Origin: Alteromonas ponticola
GTDB lineage: Bacteria; Pseudomonadota; Gammaproteobacteria; Enterobacterales; Alteromonadaceae
Assembly (NCBI RefSeq): GCF_012911815.1
Contig: NZ_JAATNW010000004.1
Span: forward strand, 372,001 to 436,000
Direction: 5' to 3'
DNA: 64,000 nucleotides
Under the pieces are notes generated by a model. That model did not search any database. It was given only the letters and a program-made list of their open reading frames with translations, and was not told where the DNA came from. Positions 36,796 to 46,238 of the stretch are shown one piece after another; the first letter of the stretch is position 1, and each line of letters starts with the position of its first letter. The position numbers were made by a program, and so were the translations under genes.

Positions 36796-37491
36796 CTAAA
36801 TAAATGCAAAAGCATCGCCGAAAAGATCACGCTCGTTTAATTGATGTTGTTTAAAATCATCCCGGGCAGCTTTTGCCATTTCAAATCGCCCGGCAATATA
36901 TACGTGACACTGACTCATATCTGCAAAGTCTTTCATCACCGCGTGATGCACATATCCGGTATGGCCAGTCCAATTGTTGTCACCATCTTCGATAACAGGA
37001 ACATAGGTAAAATGAGGATGCAGAGTAGCGAGCTGTTTCATTTTATTCGACATGTACAAGTCGCTTTGCGTTTTTCCACCCCAGTACAAATGGATCTGGT
37101 TGTCGTGCTGTTCATGTAGAAACTGTTGCAGGATAGAATGGGTATAGGAAAAGCCCGTTCCGCCCGCAATCAATATAATGTCTTTATGGGTGTTTCGCAA
37201 AAATGCATCACCGTGACCACCACTGATCTTGATGATGCCTTCATGGCGCATTTTTTCCAACACTTCAAATGCGTAGGTATTGGCTTTGTCTGCACCAATA
37301 TGCAGTTCAATCTGCTCATGATCGTATGCGGGGCTGGCAATAGAGAATGGGCGTTTGTCGTCTTTGCCCATATGCACCAGAATATACTGGCCAGCTTTAA
37401 ACTCGACATGCGCTTTAGGTCGTAACACCACTTTGAAGACGGATTCGGTAAGTGGCGTGATAGCGCTGACCTGACATTCAATTTCTGACAT
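36796..37491 (-). CDS. fre: NAD(P)H-flavin reductase
   Basis: 231 residues of the ferredoxin-NADP reductase-like Fre/LuxG family. The flavin motif RPFSIAS and the nucleotide motif LIAGGTGFSYTHSIL are visible, plus CHVYIAGRFEMAKAA near the C-terminus. It reduces free FMN/FAD with NADH or NADPH. It lies 60 bases downstream of ubiD on the same strand, the E. coli order. Reduced FMN is the substrate for the prenyl-FMN cofactor made by UbiX for UbiD, so the pairing is meaningful (inference). Confidence 0.92.
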   Translation of the reverse strand: MSEIECQVSAITPLTESVFKVVLRPKAHVEFKAGQYILVHMGKDDKRPFSIASPAYDHEQIELHIGADKANTYAFEVLEKMRHEGIIKISGGHGDAFLRNTHKDIILIAGGTGFSYTHSILQQFLHEQHDNQIHLYWGGKTQSDLYMSNKMKQLATLHPHFTYVPVIEDGDNNWTGHTGYVHHAVMKDFADMSQCHVYIAGRFEMAKAARDDFKQHQLNERDLFGDAFAFI

Positions 37492-37551
37492 TAAATTCCA
37501 ACTTTAACTAGCATTGTTCTGATGTTCCCCACATTGCTGGCGATTTATCTA

Positions 37552-39042
37552 TTAATTCGCCGAGGGCTTTATGTCCTGCATGATACCAAGTTCATCCCAG
37601 ATGTCATCCACCCTGGCTTTGACTTCTGCATCCATGACGATAGGCACGCCCCATTCACGGTCAGTCTCGCCGGGAAACTTGTTGGTGGCATCCATCCCCA
37701 TTTTAGAACCTAATCCTGAAACAGGCGATGCAAAGTCAAGATAATCGATGGGTGTATTTTCTATCAGCAAGGTATCTCTGGCAGGGTCCATCCGCGTGGT
37801 AATTGCCCAGATAACGTCATTCCAGTCTCTGGCATTGACATCATCATCACATACAATAACAAATTTAGTGTACATAAATTGACGCAAAAACGACCATACC
37901 CCCATCATTACGCGTTTGGCATGACCCGGATACTGCTTTTTCATGGTGACAACGGCCAGGCGATAGGAGCAGCCCTCCGGGGGCAAGTAAAAATCGATAA
38001 TCTCGGGAAACTGTTTACGCAAAATAGGAACAAAAACCTCATTCAGCGCTACACCTAATATTGCTGGTTCGTCGGGTGGACGACCTGTGTAGGTTGAATG
38101 ATAAATCGGTGACTTGCGATGGGTGATATGGGTTACCGTAAAGACAGGAAAACTGTCGACCTCGTTATAGTAACCGGTATGGTCACCGTAAGGGCCTTCC
38201 GGCGCCGTTTCATCCTGAGCAATATATCCTTCAAGCACAATTTCGGCGCTCGCTGGTACTTGTAAGTCGTTACTCACTGACTTAACTACTTCAGTCTTTT
38301 CGCCACGTAGTAAGCCTGCAAACGCATATTCGGACAAGGTATCCGGAACCGGTGTTACGGCGCCTAAAATGGTTGCCGGGTCAGCTCCCAGCGCGACCGA
38401 AACAGGATAAGGTTCACCCGGGTGTGCTTCGCACCACTCACGAAAATCAAGCGCGCCGCCACGATGGGATAGCCAGCGCATGATAAGTTTATTTTTGCCA
38501 ATCACCTGCTGGCGGTAAATACCCAGGTTCTGCCGTTTTTTATTAGGCCCACGGGTTACCGTTAAGCCCCAGGTTATAAGAGGCGCGACATCCCCTGGCC
38601 AGCAACGCTGGACAGGCAGCATTGACAAATCTACCTCATCACCTGATTTCACCACTTCCTGACAGGGTGCCTTTTTCAGTTCTTTCGCAGGCATATTAAG
38701 CACCTGCTTGAACACAGGGAGCTTATCCCAAAGATCTTTCATGCCTTTAGGTGGCTCGGGTTCTTTTAAATAGGCCAGCAATTCTCCGACCTCGCGCAAT
38801 GCAGAGACCGAGTTTTTCCCCATTCCCATGGCCACACGTTCAGGGGTGCCAAATAAGTTGGCCAGAACGGGAATATCGCTCCCCTTCGGGTTTTCAAAAA
38901 GTAACGCTGGACCACCCGCTCGTAAGGTGCGATCGGCGATCTCGGTCATTTCCAGATCAGTATCAATTTCCTGTGTTATGCGCTTCAATTCGCCTTGCTT
39001 TTCAAGCTGTTGAATGAAATCTCGAAGATCTTTGTACTTCAT
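37552..39042 (-). CDS. ubiD: 3-octaprenyl-4-hydroxybenzoate carboxy-lyase UbiD
   Basis: 496 residues, equal to E. coli UbiD within one residue. Conserved UbiD blocks are present: [51 protein letters not shown] and the C-terminal [18 protein letters not shown]. The enzyme uses prenylated FMN and a divalent metal to decarboxylate the polyprenyl-hydroxybenzoate intermediate of ubiquinone. It is cytoplasmic and membrane-associated. ubiX is not in the window. Confidence 0.98.
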   Translation of the reverse strand: MKYKDLRDFIQQLEKQGELKRITQEIDTDLEMTEIADRTLRAGGPALLFENPKGSDIPVLANLFGTPERVAMGMGKNSVSALREVGELLAYLKEPEPPKGMKDLWDKLPVFKQVLNMPAKELKKAPCQEVVKSGDEVDLSMLPVQRCWPGDVAPLITWGLTVTRGPNKKRQNLGIYRQQVIGKNKLIMRWLSHRGGALDFREWCEAHPGEPYPVSVALGADPATILGAVTPVPDTLSEYAFAGLLRGEKTEVVKSVSNDLQVPASAEIVLEGYIAQDETAPEGPYGDHTGYYNEVDSFPVFTVTHITHRKSPIYHSTYTGRPPDEPAILGVALNEVFVPILRKQFPEIIDFYLPPEGCSYRLAVVTMKKQYPGHAKRVMMGVWSFLRQFMYTKFVIVCDDDVNARDWNDVIWAITTRMDPARDTLLIENTPIDYLDFASPVSGLGSKMGMDATNKFPGETDREWGVPIVMDAEVKARVDDIWDELGIMQDIKPSAN

Positions 39043-39119
39043 TTGAACACTGTTGTCCTTACGACTACTCTTTATCAGGAGTATATCATTGAAAAAGCGC
39101 TTTATCAGAGACTTAAACT

Positions 39120-39617
39120 ATGAATCACCCAAGCGTACCTACATTACTTACCATCATTTGTTTTTTGCTTACGGCTTTCTGCGCTGGTGCCTGCACCGAC
39201 AAAGCCTACGCTGACTTTGATTTTTGGCTTGGTGAGTGGAAGGTAACAACGCCTGACGGCACGACCGCAGGCTATAATTCAATTAAGAAGGCGTTCAACA
39301 ATTGTGTGGTAACGGAGCACTACCAAACAAAAGATGGCCTATATGGAACCAGTCTGAATATTTATGATCAAACCACTGGCAAGTGGCATCAGAGCTGGGT
39401 TGATAAAACCGGATTGCGCTTGCAGTTAACTGGGGGGGTGCACGATGGTGCGATGATTTTAACAGGAGAAGCAACAACTAAGAAGGGTGAGCGGGTGGAA
39501 CACAAAATAAGCTGGACACCGCAGCAAAATGATAGTGTGATACAACATTGGGAGATGCGAAAAGTCGACACCGAGAATTGGCAAACCCTATTCAAAGGTA
39601 TTTACACATTACACTAA
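39120..39617 (+). CDS. Exported DUF1579-like small beta-barrel protein
   Basis: 165 residues with a signal peptide (TLLTIICFLLTAFCAGA; a cysteine at residue 25 makes a lipoprotein possible). The FDFWLGEWKVTTPDG opening and alternating hydrophobic beta-strands (SLNIYDQTTGKWHQSWVD, HKISWTPQQNDSVIQHWE) match DUF1579-like/lipocalin-like proteins of unknown function. Neither ligand nor partner is visible. It is divergent from ubiD, 77 bases away. Confidence 0.65.
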   Translation: MNHPSVPTLLTIICFLLTAFCAGACTDKAYADFDFWLGEWKVTTPDGTTAGYNSIKKAFNNCVVTEHYQTKDGLYGTSLNIYDQTTGKWHQSWVDKTGLRLQLTGGVHDGAMILTGEATTKKGERVEHKISWTPQQNDSVIQHWEMRKVDTENWQTLFKGIYTLH

Positions 39618-39735
39618 GTTGCATTGGATGAATCACCAATTCACTTCAATGACGATGAGCTTTATATAAGGCAGTCTTAGCGGCGGCGATTTGCCAGATT
39701 ACACCCACAAATTGCCGGTAAAAGAGGAATAAGCG

Positions 39736-39981
39736 ATGAGCGTGTTTGATGCTGATATGACAGAAGAGTTAAATTTATTGTTAAAATTTCCTGATGATAG
39801 CCTGCACCAAGGCTTGAAAATTCATCACGATGCAAGCCAGTCGATGGTGAGTGCGGCATCGCGATTGTATGCCAAAGGGGTAATTACACAACCTGACGGT
39901 GGTTATTTAACCGATTTAGGCGTGGATATTGCAGAGCAACTTAGACGGATTCAGTCAGCGCTGTCGACCAAATTCAATTAA
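39736..39981 (+). CDS. TIGR02647-family conserved protein
   Basis: 81 residues with a short alpha-rich sequence (MTEELNLLLKFPDDSLHQGLKIHH begins it) and a likely winged-helix-like wing near YAKGVITQPDGGYLTDLG. This matches the small family TIGR02647, restricted to gammaproteobacteria and often noted as a DNA-binding protein on the basis of its fold. No experimental role is known to me. A 9-bp terminator-like hairpin follows. Confidence 0.65.
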   Translation: MSVFDADMTEELNLLLKFPDDSLHQGLKIHHDASQSMVSAASRLYAKGVITQPDGGYLTDLGVDIAEQLRRIQSALSTKFN

Positions 39982-40005
39982 CACTGCTGACTCGACATAA
40001 TAAAA

Positions 40006-40042
40006 TCTGGTTCGTTACTGCCAAGCGAACCAGACTCGTTTT
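40006..40042 (+). terminator. Terminator between TIGR02647 gene and motX
   Basis: TCTGGTTCG (40006-40014) pairs perfectly with CGAACCAGA (40026-40034) and CTCGTTTTA follows; an A-rich tract precedes it, so it could act in both directions. Confidence 0.65.
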
Positions 40043-40058
40043 AGATAAAGAGAATGGC

Positions 40059-40691
40059 ATGGCATTGAAAACGTTGTTTGTAAGTATGATTACCATGCTC
40101 ACGCTGGCTTCGTCCGGTGTGGCAGTTGCGCAAGAAATTAAAGCGGTACAGTTATATTCGCAGGACGAGTTACTCAAGATGATAGCGGAAAATTCTCATC
40201 TCACTCGCGTAATCGAAGATCGCTGTCAGCTTGTACAGGACATTGAGGCCCGCGCAGAAGTGCTAAGGGTGCCAGCTTACCAATACCTATGGGGCGATAT
40301 GCTGGCTTGGGGAGTGTGCGTGGATGCCGAACCCACCCGGGGGATCGAGTTTATCGCTGCGGCTGCCAAACAGGGGTTGCCTGAGGCGCTGGAACAACTG
40401 GGCCGTTATTATGCTAAAGGAACATTAGTTCAGGAAGATAAAGAGCGCGCAGTGGTTTATCTAAGGGAAGCATCAGCCTTGGGTAATCTTAAGGCGCAAA
40501 TTCAACTGGCTGAATTATTTATCGACGGGTATGGCAGCCCCTATGATTATGAAGAAGCCTATCATTGGTTGTACAATGCGGTGACGGATGATAAAAAAGT
40601 GCATGCCCGTATTGCCAGTTATTTGCAGGCGATGGAAAAACTGATGCACCCCAAAGCTGTCCGCGCTGCCCGGCGACCTGCTGACAGCTAA
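40059..40691 (+). CDS. motX: Sodium-driven polar-flagellar motor protein MotX
   Basis: 210 residues, signal peptide to about residue 24 (MLTLASSGVAVAQ). Three Sel1/TPR-like helical repeats occupy residues about 95-200 (PEALEQLGRYYAKGTLVQED, ALGNLKAQIQLAEL). The internal VIEDRCQLVQDIEARAEVLRVPAYQYLWGDMLAWG closely matches Vibrio MotX. MotX forms the T-ring with MotY, which holds the sodium-driven PomAB stator at the polar flagellum. As in Vibrio, it lies directly before rnr and rlmB, which supports the call. PomAB and MotY are not in the window. Confidence 0.92.
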   Translation: MALKTLFVSMITMLTLASSGVAVAQEIKAVQLYSQDELLKMIAENSHLTRVIEDRCQLVQDIEARAEVLRVPAYQYLWGDMLAWGVCVDAEPTRGIEFIAAAAKQGLPEALEQLGRYYAKGTLVQEDKERAVVYLREASALGNLKAQIQLAELFIDGYGSPYDYEEAYHWLYNAVTDDKKVHARIASYLQAMEKLMHPKAVRAARRPADS

Positions 40692-40871
40692 TCCCCGTAC
40701 AAAAAATGTGCACCCATTTAGCAGGGGGCGCAGCGGGTTCTACACCTCACTAAAACTAGCGGTATAAGATTGTCACTTGACGGATTGCGCGTGAGTGGCG
40801 ATCATTAGCGCATAATACTTTTCTTTAATAGCTAAATCATCATTGAACAAACAAAAGGTAAACAAATATTC

Positions 40872-43169
40872 ATGAGCGACGATCCGCATTTTGAACGTGA
40901 ACAGGCAAAATACGAAAACCCGGTCGCCAGCCGTGAATTTTTACTTGAAGTGCTTAATGAAAGCGAACGGCCGTTGTCTTTCCTGGAAATTTGTAATCAG
41001 GTAAACGCACAAGACGAAGACAGCCGCATCGGCATTCAGCGTCGACTGCGTGCAATGGAACGTGAAGGGCAGGTTGAATTCACCAAGCATAAAAAGTATG
41101 CGCCAGGCGACCAATCTGCGCTGATCCGCGGCAGAATCATCGGTCATCGGGATGGCTTTGCCTTCTTACGCCCGCAAGATAATTCTGGCGATTTGTTTAT
41201 TAGCAAAGGCCAGATGCAGCTTTTTTTACATGATGATGAAGTTGAAGCGAAACAAAGTGGGACCGATCGTAGAGGGCGCAGAGAAGCGTATATAACGCAG
41301 GTGATCACACCTCGACAGGAACCGATTGTTGGGCGTTATTTTACTGAGCAGGGTATTGGCGTAGTCATTCCTGACGACAGCCGAATTAATCATGAAATCA
41401 TCATTCCACCCGAGCACGTTAATGGGGCGCGCATGGGACAAGTCGTTGTGGTTGAACTGACACAACGCCCCCGTCGGCGGGTTAATCCGGTGGGTAAAAT
41501 CATTGAGGTCCTCGGCGAACATCTAGCCCCTGGTATGGAAATCGAGATGGCCCTGCGTACCTTCGATATACCACACGTGTGGCCCAAAGCCGTGGAAAAG
41601 CAGGTAGAAAACTTAGGCGAGCAGGTACCTGAAAAAGCCAAAGAAGGCCGCATCGACCTACGCCAATTGCCTTTAATTACCATCGACGGCGAAGATGCCC
41701 GTGACTTTGACGACGCTGTGTTCTGCGAGCCGCTGGACAATGGAGGCTGGCAACTTTGGGTCGCGATAGCGGATGTCAGTTACTATGTACGCCAGGGTAA
41801 TGCTCTGGATACTGAAGCATTAAATCGCGGAAATTCTGTGTATTTTCCTGATCAGGTCATTCCAATGTTGCCTGAGGTTTTATCAAACGGCTTATGTTCG
41901 TTAAACCCGCAGGTTGACCGCTTGTGTATGGTTTGCGAAATGACCATCAGCAGTCAGGGAACCTTACAGTCTTATCAATTTTACGAAGCCGTAATGAATT
42001 CGCATGCCCGGCTGACCTACAATAAAGTTTGGAATATTCTTGAAGGAGATAAAGACCTTCATCAACGATACGCGCCGCATGTACCGCATTTACGCAATTT
42101 ACATAATTTATATCGTGCGTTGAAAAAGTCCCGAGCTCAACGTGGCGCGATAGAGTTTGAAACGCAGGAAAGTAAGTTTGTTTTCAATGCTGATCGAAAA
42201 ATTGAAAACATTGTGTCACTTTCGCGAAATGATGCGCATAAAATCATCGAAGAATGCATGATCATGGCAAATGTCAGCGCCGCCAGGTTTTTAGAAAAAC
42301 ATAAGGCGCCTGCACTGTATCGGGTGCATGATAAACCCGATGCCGACCGACTTACCGCGTTTATCGCTTATTTAGGGGAAGTTGGGATCCCGCATCAGAT
42401 AAGAGAGGATGCCAAGCCTGCCGACTTTACTGATGTGGTGCTTAAAACTCAACAACGCCCCGATCAGGAGTTGATCCAGACGATGTTGTTGCGTTCAATG
42501 AAACAGGCTGTTTATGACGGTGATAATATTGGTCATTTCGGTCTTGCCTTAGATGCATACGCGCATTTCACCTCGCCTATACGCCGTTACCCTGACCTGG
42601 TGGTACACCGCGCAATTAAAGGCATTCTGGCCAAGCAAAAGCAAAAGGTAGCTGGCGCTAAAGCGTACACCCAAGAGGAAGTCGAGCAACTGGGCGAACA
42701 ATGCTCTATGACAGAGCGCAGAGCGGATGATGCCACTCGCGACGTTGCAGATTGGCTCAAGTGTGAATTTATGCAGGATCATGTCGGCGCTACATTCGAA
42801 GGCGTGGTTAGTTCGGTGACCAATTTTGGGTTATTTGTCAGGTTAACCGAATATCATATAGACGGTCTGGTTCATATCACTTCGTTAGACAGTGAGTACT
42901 ATCATTATGACGACGTTAAGCAGTGCTTGTTAGGAGAACAATCAGGTACACAATTCCGATTGGGTGACGAGCTGATGGTTAAGGTTGCTTCGGTCAACCT
43001 GGATGAGCGAAAAATCGATCTGGTACTGGATACCAAAGTACTTAAAGGTAAAAAAGGGCGCCAGGTCCCCGTCAAATCGACAAAGAAAAAGCCCCGTCGC
43101 AGCTCTGCTAAAGCGCAAGATAGAAAATCACCGCACAAACAATCTAAATCGAAAGGAAAAAAACGTTAA
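40872..43169 (+). CDS. rnr: Ribonuclease R
   Basis: 765 residues. Domains in order: N-terminal helix-turn-helix (residues about 20-85), two cold-shock/OB domains (about 85-240), RNB catalytic domain with ITIDGEDARDFDDAV (the acidic metal ligands) and HFTSPIRRYPDL, an S1 domain (about 640-725), and a lysine-rich tail (KKKPRRSSAKAQD...). RNase R is a processive 3'-5' exoribonuclease that degrades structured RNA in decay, rRNA quality control and trans-translation. rlmB starts on the next base after its stop, so the two are one operon. Confidence 0.99.
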   Translation: MSDDPHFEREQAKYENPVASREFLLEVLNESERPLSFLEICNQVNAQDEDSRIGIQRRLRAMEREGQVEFTKHKKYAPGDQSALIRGRIIGHRDGFAFLRPQDNSGDLFISKGQMQLFLHDDEVEAKQSGTDRRGRREAYITQVITPRQEPIVGRYFTEQGIGVVIPDDSRINHEIIIPPEHVNGARMGQVVVVELTQRPRRRVNPVGKIIEVLGEHLAPGMEIEMALRTFDIPHVWPKAVEKQVENLGEQVPEKAKEGRIDLRQLPLITIDGEDARDFDDAVFCEPLDNGGWQLWVAIADVSYYVRQGNALDTEALNRGNSVYFPDQVIPMLPEVLSNGLCSLNPQVDRLCMVCEMTISSQGTLQSYQFYEAVMNSHARLTYNKVWNILEGDKDLHQRYAPHVPHLRNLHNLYRALKKSRAQRGAIEFETQESKFVFNADRKIENIVSLSRNDAHKIIEECMIMANVSAARFLEKHKAPALYRVHDKPDADRLTAFIAYLGEVGIPHQIREDAKPADFTDVVLKTQQRPDQELIQTMLLRSMKQAVYDGDNIGHFGLALDAYAHFTSPIRRYPDLVVHRAIKGILAKQKQKVAGAKAYTQEEVEQLGEQCSMTERRADDATRDVADWLKCEFMQDHVGATFEGVVSSVTNFGLFVRLTEYHIDGLVHITSLDSEYYHYDDVKQCLLGEQSGTQFRLGDELMVKVASVNLDERKIDLVLDTKVLKGKKGRQVPVKSTKKKPRRSSAKAQDRKSPHKQSKSKGKKR

Positions 43170-43913
43170 ATGGCGCAACAAGAATGGTTATACGGTATTC
43201 ATGCATTATCTGCTGTTGTTGCCAAAGAGCCGGAAAGGCTGATTGAAGTACTGGTGCTCAAAGGGCGCGATGATGAACGATTAAACGAGCTGGTTAATCA
43301 AATCCGTCGTTTTGGCGTCAGTGTGCAATTCTGTCACCGCAAAGTGCTGGATGACAAAGTCAGTGGTGAGCAGCACCAGGGCATTGTTGCCCGCGCAAAA
43401 CCCGCCAAGATGCTCACTGAAAGTGATCTTGATGAAATTTTGCAAAAATATAAACAACCCTTCTTATTGATTCTTGATGGGATCACGGATCCACATAATC
43501 TTGGTGCATGTTTAAGAAGTGCTGATGCCGCTGGCGTACATGCGGTGGTCGCACCCAAGGATAAATCTGCAGCACTCACACCAACGGTCAGGAAAGTAGC
43601 CTGTGGTGCAGCGGAAAGCATTCCTTTTATTCAGGTTACTAATCTTGCCAGAACGCTGCAGGAAATTCAGTCGAAAGGAATCTGGGTAATTGGAACAGCA
43701 GGTGAAACTGACAAATCATTATACGATTGTAAGCTTGATGGCCCCTTAGCCGTTGTCATGGGAGCCGAAGGTAAAGGTATGCGTCGTTTGACCAAAGAAC
43801 GCTGTGATGAACTCGTCAAGTTGCCAATGGCTGGCAGCGTTTCCAGTCTCAATGTGTCTGTGGCTACAGGTATATGTTTATATGAAGCGGTAAGGCAGCG
43901 ACAAACCCATTAA
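43170..43913 (+). CDS. rlmB: 23S rRNA (guanosine-2251-2'-O)-methyltransferase RlmB
   Basis: 247 residues of the SPOUT (trefoil-knot) class. An N-terminal substrate-binding domain ([12 protein letters not shown]) leads to the SAM knot with [33 protein letters not shown] and [17 protein letters not shown]. It methylates the ribose of G2251 in the peptidyl-transferase P-loop. The start lies immediately after the rnr stop (TAA ATG), typical of rnr-rlmB operons. Confidence 0.98.
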   Translation: MAQQEWLYGIHALSAVVAKEPERLIEVLVLKGRDDERLNELVNQIRRFGVSVQFCHRKVLDDKVSGEQHQGIVARAKPAKMLTESDLDEILQKYKQPFLLILDGITDPHNLGACLRSADAAGVHAVVAPKDKSAALTPTVRKVACGAAESIPFIQVTNLARTLQEIQSKGIWVIGTAGETDKSLYDCKLDGPLAVVMGAEGKGMRRLTKERCDELVKLPMAGSVSSLNVSVATGICLYEAVRQRQTH

Positions 43914-44050
43914 CAACACTCCCTGCATACTTTTGTACACCCAGCTTTACAAAATCATTTCAAATTTGTAATAAATTGTTAAAAAATGTTACTGCATTTT
44001 TAGAATTTATACGTTAGGCTAATTTATCATATTTATTTAATATCTTTTTA

Positions 44051-44070
44051 GCATACATTTAAACGTATGC
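44051..44070. promoter_or_regulatory. 20-bp near-perfect palindrome upstream of the protease
   Basis: GCATAC-ATTTAAAC-GTATGC is symmetrical over 20 bases except for one mismatched pair. It lies about 390 bases before the subtilisin start. A symmetry of this quality is characteristic of a homodimeric repressor or activator site. The cognate regulator is not obvious. Confidence 0.45.
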
Positions 44071-44213
44071 ATTATGGGCTGTGAAAATTGATGGCATTTA
44101 TCTTTCGCCATTAATTTATACCCTATGCCATCTAACAAACATGGGTGGACAGACTGATATCTGTCATCCCGCAGTATTCCTGGCAAATCTTGTTGTATCA
44201 GGAAATTAATCAC

Positions 44214-44350
44214 TATAACGAATTCGCGTTATACGCTTGATAGCGTGTATGCACCGATCTTCCGTAAAAGGAAGCTGCTGTCAGAATGCAGCAGTTAATT
44301 GGTCTGACGTACGTGGTTTTTTGCTTTTGAGACAACCAAGGAGTGGTTGT
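44214..44350 (+). promoter_or_regulatory. Series of four hairpins in the protease leader
   Basis: Inverted repeats: TATAACG/CGTTATA (44214-44233), CTTCC/GGAAG (44259-44274), CTGCTG/CAGCAG (44275-44294) and ACAACCA/TGGTTGT around an AGGAG loop (44332-44350). The second and third abut. The last places an SD-like AGGAG in a loop, but it is 110 bases from the gene start and is not its ribosome site. The pattern suggests a structured 5' UTR; function not known. Confidence 0.5.
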
Positions 44351-44458
44351 GGTATTCCCTGAGCTGATAAGTTGCCAGGCCACTCACTCAAGCCCTCAGC
44401 ATAAGCACCATTTCTAGAGTGCGGGCAAATTACAACAAGTAACAAGTTAGGAACATCA

Positions 44459-46096
44459 ATGAAGGAAATAAACCTTTTATCTAAAAAAGCAGCGTTAGCT
44501 GCAACTCTTACCCTGTTAAGTGTGTCAGTCGGCGCAGCCGTCAATGCACCGGTGCAGGTTGAAAATCAACCGCAGGATATGCGTACTCTACTTAAAGATC
44601 GTTTCGAAATGTCTCGCCAGGCAATGGCAGAAGAGCGTTACATCATCGAGTTTAAAAAAGATGCCGCAGCTGTATCGATAATGGAAGCAGGTTCGATTCA
44701 AAGCAACGGTAAAGGCAAAGGAAAAGGAGTTTTCAATGCCAACGCCGCCAAATCATTTGTTGACAGCATGGGTGCAAAAACCAAAAAAGTGCTGAACGAA
44801 CAACGTATGGTTGCAGCAACCATGAATAGAAGCGTATTAAACAAGCTTCGTAACAACCCCAATGTTGCTTCAATTTCACTGGATGCGAAAAGAAAGCCAT
44901 TAGCTCAGACCGTACCTTATGGCTACAACATGGTGCAGGCAAATCAACTATCGCAAAGCAATACCAGTGCACGTAAAGTGTGTGTGATTGACACAGGTTA
45001 CAACCTGGGCCATCCCGACTTGCCAGATCAAAATAACGGCGTAACTGGCGATGCAAATAGCAGCGCCGTGGGCAACTGGTATAATGATGGGCATGGTCAC
45101 GGTACCCACGTTGCTGGAACTATCGCTGCATACGATAATACTCAGGGCGTGATTGGTGTTTACCCGGGTGTAGATCTGCATATTGTTAAAATTTTTGACG
45201 ATAATGGTAACTGGACGTTCTCATCTGATTTAATTGCTGCGATTAACCAGTGTAAGAGCGCTGGCGCGAATGTGGTTAATATGAGCTTAGGCGGTGGTTC
45301 ATCGTCTACCGCCGAACGTAATGCAATGAACGGGTTTGAGTCAGACGGTATCTTACTGGTTGCTGCTGCAGGTAACGACGGTAACAGCTCGATGTCATAT
45401 CCAGCATCGTACGATGCGGTAGTGTCAGTAGCGGCAGTAGGTTCTAACGAGAGCCGCGCGAGTTACTCACAGTACAACTCGCAGGTAGAAATTGCCGCAC
45501 CGGGTAGTTCTGTTTATTCCACCTATCCCACTAATACCTATGCCACGCTTAACGGTACATCGATGGCGACACCTCATGTAGCCGGCGCTTCAGCATTGGT
45601 ATGGAGCTTCTTCCCACAGTGTACTAATACGCAGATTCGCGCTGCAATCAATGCAACTGCTAAAGATAAAGGCAGTGCGGGTCGCGATAACTTCTATGGC
45701 CACGGTATTGTTCAGGTCGCCGATGCGTATGACTACCTGAACACGAATGGCTGTAGCGGAAGCGGCGGCGGCGGTGGTGGCGGCGGTGGTGTGGACCCCG
45801 TGTCTGGCCAGCTGACCAACCTGTCGGGCTCGCGTGGAGCATGGGATCGGTATACTTGGGATATTCCGTCAGGTGTAAGTTCAATGACCGTAACCATCTC
45901 AGGTGGGTCTGGTGATGCCGATTTATATATGCGCCTGGGTGCACAGCCAACTACCTCTAGCTGGGATTGTCGTCCTTACTTAAATGGTAACAATGAAACC
46001 TGTACCTTCAATAATCCTTCATCTGGTACATGGCATATAGGTATCCGTGCTTACTCTACCTATAGTGGCGTAACCATGGATTACTCTTACCAATAA
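44459..46096 (+). CDS. Secreted subtilisin-like serine protease with PPC domain
   Basis: 545 residues. A signal peptide (residues 1-28), an I9-like inhibitory propeptide (residues about 55-145, EERYIIEFKKDAA), the S8 catalytic domain (about 160-420) with Asp178 in VCVIDTGYN, His214 in GHGHGTHVAG and Ser368 in NGTSMATPHVAG, then a poly-glycine linker, and a C-terminal PPC domain (residues about 440-545; SGGSGDADLYMRLGA) that is usually cleaved during maturation. It belongs with the extracellular proteases common in Alteromonas and Vibrio. A strong terminator follows. Regulation may involve the structured leader. Confidence 0.95.
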   Translation: MKEINLLSKKAALAATLTLLSVSVGAAVNAPVQVENQPQDMRTLLKDRFEMSRQAMAEERYIIEFKKDAAAVSIMEAGSIQSNGKGKGKGVFNANAAKSFVDSMGAKTKKVLNEQRMVAATMNRSVLNKLRNNPNVASISLDAKRKPLAQTVPYGYNMVQANQLSQSNTSARKVCVIDTGYNLGHPDLPDQNNGVTGDANSSAVGNWYNDGHGHGTHVAGTIAAYDNTQGVIGVYPGVDLHIVKIFDDNGNWTFSSDLIAAINQCKSAGANVVNMSLGGGSSSTAERNAMNGFESDGILLVAAAGNDGNSSMSYPASYDAVVSVAAVGSNESRASYSQYNSQVEIAAPGSSVYSTYPTNTYATLNGTSMATPHVAGASALVWSFFPQCTNTQIRAAINATAKDKGSAGRDNFYGHGIVQVADAYDYLNTNGCSGSGGGGGGGGGVDPVSGQLTNLSGSRGAWDRYTWDIPSGVSSMTVTISGGSGDADLYMRLGAQPTTSSWDCRPYLNGNNETCTFNNPSSGTWHIGIRAYSTYSGVTMDYSYQ

Positions 46097-46117
46097 ATAG
46101 AATGCTAATCTATTTGC

Positions 46118-46143
46118 AAAGCCCGGTTCGCCGGGCTTTTTTT
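46118..46143 (+). terminator. Rho-independent terminator of the protease gene
   Basis: AAGCCCGG (46119-46126) and CCGGGCTT (46131-46138) form an 8-bp stem with a TTCG tetraloop, followed by seven T (46137-46143). Classic terminator. Confidence 0.95.
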
Positions 46144-46238
46144 GTCAGAGGTCAATGTGAAAAAGTAATTTGTGTTAACAGTTTCATTTAAGCTACCCTT
46201 AGCTAACTGACACTCATAAGGTTATTGTTTTTCGCTGC

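Larger units (their letters stand above)
43914..44458 (+). other. 545-bp AT-rich intergenic region with structured protease leader
   Basis: No convincing ORF on either strand. The first half is AT-rich with plausible -10 sequences and a near-perfect 20-bp palindrome. The second half carries four successive inverted repeats within 140 bases, annotated separately. The long leader suggests transcription initiates well upstream of the subtilisin gene. No known riboswitch consensus was recognised. A ribosome site (TTAGGAAC) precedes the protease ATG. Confidence 0.6.

Noticed and set aside
44161..44458. Possible c-di-GMP (GEMM) or other riboswitch before the subtilisin
   Set aside because: The conserved GEMM core and tetraloop receptor sequences are not present. 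Only generic hairpins are seen.
44281..44544. 87-codon minus-strand ORF over the protease leader and start
   Set aside because: It reads antisense to the leader and signal peptide, with no ribosome site or homology that I can see.
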